From Chytriomyces cf. hyalinus JEL632 (lineage: Eukaryota > Chytridiomycota > Chytridiomycetes > Chytridiales > Chytriomycetaceae), in the NCBI GenBank assembly GCA_025435555.1, contig JAIWWG010000063.1, forward strand, positions 152,018-216,017: DNA of 64,000 bases, in the 5' to 3' direction. Shown here piece after piece: positions 59,031-64,000 of this stretch. A model generated the notes under the pieces. The model saw only the letters and a program-made list of their open reading frames with translations, searched no databases and was not told where the DNA came from. How positions within the stretch are numbered: position 1 is the first letter of the stretch; each line of letters opens with the position of its first letter. The position numbers and the translations under genes were made by a program.

Positions 59031-61464
59031 CTAGTAATAAAGAGAGCCATAGTGTTTCTGCTCATTAGTCCAGGACAGAAAAACAGATCTCATGTGAGAC
59101 AAAGCATAAGGTGGCATCTCAACTAAGTCAATGAGTCTCAACATTTCTACCACTGTTGATGATGTTGGCCGGAACTTGTTTGCATAAGAAAGAGAGATGC
59201 TCCTTGTCATCCTGACACAGTCTAACCTCCTGACACAAGAAAATGCCATGTAGAAAGTCTGTGGGTTATAATTTTTTTGATCAAGCATAGAAATCGTGAT
59301 CCAATGCTCCAATGTGATTCCTTGGAGTTTTTCAGGAGTGCAGGCCATCACTGGTATAGCAGGGAATTGAGTGAGCGTAGGACTCCACATTTTGCCTGTT
59401 GCAGGCATTTTGATGGCAACTGACAATGAGAGAGGTGGAATGGCAACATAACCAGGGGGGCAGCCAGGTACCAGAACTTTGTTGCAGTTCCTGACTTTGA
59501 CCCAAAGTAGAAGTGGTGCTGTATCAAACTCTCTGATAGTGACTCCTCCCACTGATGATGTTTGATATGTTGTGCCATCAGGTTTCACAACTCCGAGGAT
59601 GAAACAAAGTGTTCCATTTGCAAAAACCTTGAGGTGCTCAATTTTGGGAATCCTTTTGGTGATCATGATTGGCATCCCTAAGTAGAAGTCAAAGATGAGC
59701 GGTATCTTGCTTGTGGCATCATCATTGAGGTATGAGATACAAGACAACGCATTCCTGTTTTCCTTCTTTTTTGGGGATGCCAGGATTCGATAGCAAGGGA
59801 GATCCAGTTCCTGGCATGTGTCCATAATGCATTTCCTATAATTGCACATGGCTCTGTGTTCATAGCAGTGGCAATTGGTGCAAAAAAGTCTTCAGCATTG
59901 GATGGTTTGGGAGGAGGATTGGCTTGGATTGCAGAGGCTGTGTGCTTGTTGATGTCTCTGATATCTTGGATGGTAAGTTGACTCCAGCACATGCAAGATA
60001 GCATTGACAGGAAGTGTGGATCATTTTTTTGATGCCACACCTAACGTAACTGATTTCTTTAGAAAGGATACAAAGATACAAAGAAGCAAACTAAGAACTA
60101 CCTTTGTCAGAAAAGCAACCCAATTCAGATTGTTCCACAGTTCTCGACCAGATAGGATAAAATGGTTGTCTAGCTGTGCAGTAGATCCAGTGTCAAATAT
60201 AGGCTGACCTCCAACTGGAGGAAGGAAGTTGCAACCAGTCTCCACATATCAACAGATGCTTCCCACCCCATACCTGGTTCTGCGTATGTCACCAATAGGG
60301 TACACTTCCCTAGTTCTCTCTTCAGCAGCTTCCATGACATCAATTTTATTCAATGAGACCTCATCTACAATTGACAAAACTACACAGCAGATTTTTTCAT
60401 TCACAGTATGAGACAGCAGTTGTGACTGGGCCAAGTCAATAGCAAGGTTCCTCTTAGAATGGATAGTGTCACTATCAATCATCAGTCCAGCCAGGCCCAT
60501 GAATGCCATTGTCTCAATGGTGTTTGGGCGACTGCAGAGGTTTGCAAAGAGAAGCAGGGCCGCAATAACTGCTGATTTGCCTGTACCTGCCTCTCCTCCT
60601 AAGTACCCTATTAGTTGTGGCTTCAGATTATATGGAGGGGGAGACACTTTGAGTTGATCATCTTGGGCATCTGTCAGGTAGGCAAGCAGCAGATGCCTGG
60701 CAAATGTTTCAAATGTGTAGTATTGCCAGAAATCCAATTGAAAGCTTTCAGAAATTTGGCCAATGCGAGCAAAATTCTGGAGGTGTGACTTTGGAGTTAG
60801 GGGTCCAGAGGGGGATGGTAGGGTCCATGGAACAGGCTGCAGCAAGTCATGTAGTCTCAGAACCTTCTCATGCTGTGGAAGAGGAATGGTACTTGGTAGC
60901 TCCATCCTCAAAAGATTCTGCAGATATTGAAGATGAGGGAGGTGGGGTAATGGCTTTCAAGTAGGTATTAAGATTTGGAAAGAATGGCAGCGAAGCAACT
61001 GGAGGGGAGGGGGTAGCATGTACTGAAAGAGACAGAGCCATGTCCAAAAAGTTGTCAATTTTTTCGGAATCCTCCAAGACTGAACGTGCAATGGAGTTTG
61101 CCAACTCCTCTTCAAATTGATGGAGTGTCATGGGATCTTCTTAGTCTTGTTCAATGTCTCCAGGAAATGGCATGTCATCTGCAAACAAGGCTTGCAAGGG
61201 GTGCTCACGCAGAATGCGATCTTCATCTGATTCCTCCAATTTGTAGTCCTTTTCATTGCTTTCATGATGATTCTGATTTAGTGCCTCATGGAGTTTGGCA
61301 GCATCTGCTAGATATGAAGGGGCAGTATCCAAAAACTGGAGGTAGGCATCTTTGTAAGATTGACCGGAAATGAAGGGAGCAAAGATCTGTTCAAATTTGG
61401 ATCCTGGAAGTGTTGGAGTTGTTGGAGTTAATAGCAGCAGCGGGAATGCATCCAGAAGCACCAA
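59031..61464 (-). pseudogene. Helitron PIF1-like helicase, broken reading frame
   Basis: Walker A GGEAGTGKSAVIAALLLFAN lies near 60599-60573, with Walker B IVDEVSLNKIDV about 230 bases further along the gene. The segment LMIDSDTIHSKRNLAIDLAQ has the typical PIF1 TIH motif. Next, GGQPIFDTGSTAQLDNHFIL and FILSGRELWNNLNWVAFLT are mid-helicase motifs. The C-terminal block ACTPEKLQGITLEHWITISM and YMAFSCVRRLDCVRMTRSIS corresponds to motifs V and VI (canonical SQG and SRV are altered to LQG and SCV). An upstream frame 61464-61141 ends at TAA, then continues in frame from 61131. A frame change occurs near 60890, and a further one at about 59850-60020, which may be an intron. Confidence 0.78.
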
Positions 61465-61479
61465 AACTCACAAGAGTAC

Positions 61480-61925
61480 AGGAGACGGGGAGTTGAGCAT
61501 TTCGGAGTCTTCTGAGAGTTCTATGAATGATCCGGAGGTGGGAAGTCGCGCATTTTATGCAGTTTTGGGTGGCACATCGGTTTATCATGCATCCGGACCG
61601 GAAAGGAATGTTTCTGACATAAAAACGAGGGTTACTGGTGTAAAAACGAGGGTTATAGGCGAAATTGTGCAATCCACCAATCAGAAGGGATTGGAAGAGC
61701 GAGAATCGTGGGACTTGAGGGCATGTACTGGGGCACGCTGCTGAACAGCCTGGAAAAGGGATATAAGAAGGATTTTTTGTTTTAGTTTTTCTCTTTAAGT
61801 TGTAATCTCTGATCTGGCTGTGCACACAACTAACAGTTGCTGTATTTAAGGTATTAAAGAAGTTGTTATCTCTGATCTATCTCTGATCTGGCTGTGCACA
61901 CAACTAACAGTTGCTGTGTTTAAGT
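61480..61925 (+). mobile_element. LTR-like insertion with direct repeats
   Basis: Between the linker and helicase frames of the Helitron lies about 450 bp without Helitron similarity. It holds a promoter-like gggatataagaagg at about 61757, T-rich tract, and a 46-base block atctctgatctggctgtgca... at 61804-61850 repeated at 61879-61924. The size and layout suggest a solo LTR or similar element, with the block duplicated at its end. No target-site duplication was confirmed. Confidence 0.4.
61804..61924. repeat. 46-bp direct repeat pair
   Basis: 61804-61850 and 61879-61924 are nearly identical (atctctgatctggctgtgca through tttaag), differing mainly by tgtattt versus tgtgttt. The spacer itself contains another partial tctctgatct copy. 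Confidence 0.9.
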
Positions 61926-61939
61926 TTGGTAGAAAGGCC

Positions 61940-62815
61940 TCATAGAAATTCAAACAAGATCAGAAGAAACATGAGACAGGAATATGAGATATCCTTTGGC
62001 ATACCTGGATGAAACAGGAGACCATCCAGTGAATGAAACAGGAGACCATCCAGTGAATGATGGGGCTTGAACAGAATTAACAGGCTTTTGTAGTAGAAGA
62101 TCAATTCTTCCTCTGTCAAAGGTCTTGCCAGATTAGGTAACTGATGTCCAGTTATAATGAGTTTCACCCAATGATCAACATCTTTGCCTTTGGTTTTGAT
62201 TGGATGGTACAGTTCTACACAGTCAAAATAACAGATATCAGCCATGCTCGGTGGACGATCCTAATACAGATGCATGGGAGACAGGTCAACAGATGAACTG
62301 TTGATGGATACAAGCGGTATTGAAACATCCACAAAGTGATCAGATGAGTTTGCAGGCAAGACAGACTGGTGATTGGGATATCATGCATGAGTAAGTGACA
62401 GACTTTTATAAACAAACTGGTGAGAGCTCTCAAAGAGAGCCCCATCAGTCAGAATCAGGTAGGGGGCCATAGTAGTGCAAACTTCCACTGGTTTGGTCAA
62501 GGAGTACAGGAACTTGTTGATGATGCAAAGAGAACAGTCTTCATCCATGATGGTATCATTATCAGGGCGGTCCAAGACAGAAGACACATTCTTGCAGTAC
62601 AGGCTGATCCGCATTATTGCAGATGACTCCAAGGATTGGCACTTGAAAGTATACTTGATAGTGTATGCAGTTGACTTATGAGTGCTAATTATAGGGAGGA
62701 AGTGAATGAATATTTGGGATACGAGGATGGGATCAGCGGGTGGGAACGGGATGGTAAAGAGGATGGCCAATCCACTTTTTTTATAACCGCCAGTTCCCTT
62801 AACAGAATCCGTCAA
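61940..62815 (-). pseudogene. Helitron Rep-helicase linker fragments
   Basis: Frame 62815-62381 includes AYTIKYTFKCQSLESSA and TDGALFESSHQFVYKSLSLT; frame 62245-61940 includes ICYFDCVELYHPIKTKGKDV, LIITGHQLPNLARPLTEEEL and a repeated SLDGLLFH. These match the region between Rep and helicase in Helitron proteins (YxxKY..K, L..pRp..e......y...L.LFKP). Between the two frames another frame is needed, so the gene is broken or spliced here. The 24-base perfect tandem duplication at 62011-62058 is in frame and produced the SLDGLLFH repeat. Confidence 0.65.
62011..62058. repeat. 24-bp perfect tandem duplication
   Basis: gaaacaggagaccatccagt-gaat occurs twice head to tail at 62011-62034 and 62035-62058. 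It keeps the minus-strand reading frame. Confidence 0.95.
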
Positions 62816-63005
62816 TTTTTAAAATGCAGGTTCCCTCAACAGAATCCGCCATTTTTTAAAACGCAGGTTCCCTTAACAGAATCCACCGTTTTTCAAATCG
62901 GAGGTATCCTTTCCATCTTGTCAATCCTTTTCTCCCATTCCAGAATCGACCGATTTTTAAAACGTGGCTTCCCTTAACAGAATCCACCGTTTTTTAAATC
63001 GCAGG
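62793..63005. repeat. 37-bp minisatellite within the Helitron
   Basis: Units of about 37 bases with core gttcccttaacagaatcc and an A/T block tttttaaaa start at 62793, 62830 and 62867. A diverged double unit spans about 62904-62966, and a further clear unit starts at about 62967. The array lies between the Rep and linker fragments and interrupts coding continuity. Confidence 0.9.
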
Positions 63006-63260
63006 TTCCCAAAGATGGAAGCTTTTCCTCCAATGCAAAGTCGGCAACTGCCACTATTTGTTTATGAGAGTCTCGGGGAGAGGTCTTACCTGGAATTCAC
63101 AAGAAACTGTACATCCATGTTGTCCAAGATTGCAGAGATTGTAGTATTCAAGTCCAAGCGGGCAAAAGGACTTCATAATGCACGTTTCTGGGTCAAGGGC
63201 AGATGGTTGCAAGTTCGACAGCTTCGGAATCAAGAATCGACAAACTTTCCAGTTTGGCGT

Positions 63261-64000
63261 TCATGATGTACATTTAAAGCAACTTGATGTGTGTGTTGCG
63301 TGATGGAATTTGAACTCCAACAGGTTCATAGCAAACAGGCGGAGATCTGAGGGGGACTGCAAGAAGGAGACTGATGCCAGAGAACAACGAAAATTATCCA
63401 TTGCTGATGCTGATACATCAATGTTGTTGTTGTTTGCATATTTCCCGACATGACTTTGAATGACGTCTTTGTGGGCATACTTTTGATCACAGATGGTGCA
63501 TTCCGTGGTATACGGCACTGAATATCCAATTTTCGGACGTTGGTAAGCTTCACCCGGAATTGGCATGGCTTGAAGGAATCCAGGGCAGTTTGTGATCAGG
63601 CATTTGTTTATATCTTCCGCGAATGGTGGTCTGGGACTCAGCACACTTTCCACAAATTAAGCATATCTGGATAAAGATGGAAGCAATAAATACAGAAGAA
63701 TGGCGAGATTGATCTTCTTACTGAGTGCAGAAATCTTCATCTGACAGAGTTTCTCAAAATTCTAATGATGTTCGTGGAAGGCCGTACAATGACCCCACCA
63801 TGTGGAAATGAAGGTCGCCTTTCTTTTGAGTCTCCGCTGATGTGGTAAACCAACGCACAACCCCCAAAAATCTGCCTCTGCAAGTTGGTGCCCGGTATTT
63901 GAAATTCCATCCCAAAAAATGTTCAACAAAAACCATAAGCATTCTTCTTGCATTGTCAGCACATTCATACGAGTTGTTATTGGCGCTTATTTCATGTTCA
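63261..64000 (-). pseudogene. Helitron Rep (HUH) domain fragment, runs off window
   Basis: Frame at 63968-63754 reads LMVFVEHFLGWN, GRFLGVVRWFTTSAETQKKG, DLHFHMVGSLYGLPRTS. The HFH (63807-63799) is the metal-binding HUH motif preceded by the usual Gln-x(K/R)-G-D/S-L-H context. A following frame 63653-63261 encodes CTICDQKYAHKDVIQSHVGK, a Cys/His cluster as in Helitron zinc fingers. The two pieces are separated by a stop-containing gap of about 100 bases (63654-63753), possibly an intron. The catalytic tyrosines were not located. Confidence 0.7.

Larger units (their letters stand above)
59031..64000 (-). mobile_element. Degenerate Helitron-type rolling-circle transposon, partial
   Basis: Minus-strand open-frame fragments correspond, in order from the right edge, to an HUH Rep domain, Rep/helicase linker blocks (PNLARPLTEEELIFYYKSLL-ILFKP, like the Helitron LFKPW motif) and a PIF1-family helicase. 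The order Rep then helicase in one orientation is that of Helitrons. The frames are interrupted by stops and frameshifts (an in-frame TAA at 61141, a frame change near 60890), and an LTR-like segment and minisatellites sit inside. The element therefore looks inactive. The Rep start continues beyond 64000, and neither terminus (5' TC, 3' CTRR hairpin) was identified. The segment is strikingly CpG-poor. Confidence 0.8.

Overview
The window reads as nuclear DNA of a fungus. Evidence: families largely restricted to fungi or typical of them (a WOPR/Gti1-Pac2 regulator, Rtc3-type SBDS protein, Stf2-like protein, Atg22 transporters, Rud3 golgin), many short spliceosomal introns (mostly about 50-100 nt, GT...AG) and very tight gene spacing. 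An early-diverging zoosporic (chytrid-like) fungus is my inference; the sequence alone does not prove it. CpG is common in the host genes.

Layout. 1-8.4 kb: UNG (partial), a secreted two-module cysteine-rich protein, COX23, the tri-snRNP factor SART1/Snu66, an SH3BGRL-like protein and an Atg22-like transporter. 8.4-12.9 kb: a gene-poor island made of diverged dispersed and tandem repeats. 12.9-21.1 kb: an F-box-like protein with a reading-frame break, ISY1, a Cue1-like CUE protein, a DUF427 protein, a WOPR regulator, an unknown acidic protein and LUC7. 21.4-33.6 kb: two tandem heme-binding MAPR/cytochrome b5-like genes, the golgin RUD3, two tandem FCP1-like HAD proteins, V-ATPase subunit B and an Rtc3-like protein. 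33.8-44.3 kb: an NmrA-like reductase, a TCP11/SOK1 protein, a decayed second Atg22 copy, an OB-like/CCCH/methyltransferase-like gene with a frame break, and the ESCRT-0 subunit VPS27. 44.6-57.5 kb: an Stf2-like protein, dCMP deaminase, EB1, a ubiquitin-like/zinc-cluster/membrane protein, the ArfGAP GLO3, a His-rich zinc transporter, the centrin-binding scaffold SFI1 and a dual-specificity phosphatase. 57.6-64 kb: CpG-poor mobile DNA carrying a broken Helitron (HUH Rep plus PIF1-like helicase on the minus strand) with an LTR-like insertion and minisatellites.

Functional links. Three splicing factors lie within 19 kb (SART1, ISY1, LUC7). RUD3 and GLO3 belong to the Golgi/Arf pathway. VPS27, V-ATPase B, Atg22 and the zinc transporter are endosomal or vacuolar. 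EB1 and SFI1 serve microtubules and the spindle-pole/basal-body system. Several neighbours are divergent with only 26-60 bp between start codons, so bidirectional promoters look common. Exon boundaries were placed by reading splice signals and checking phase; where the phases do not close I say so.
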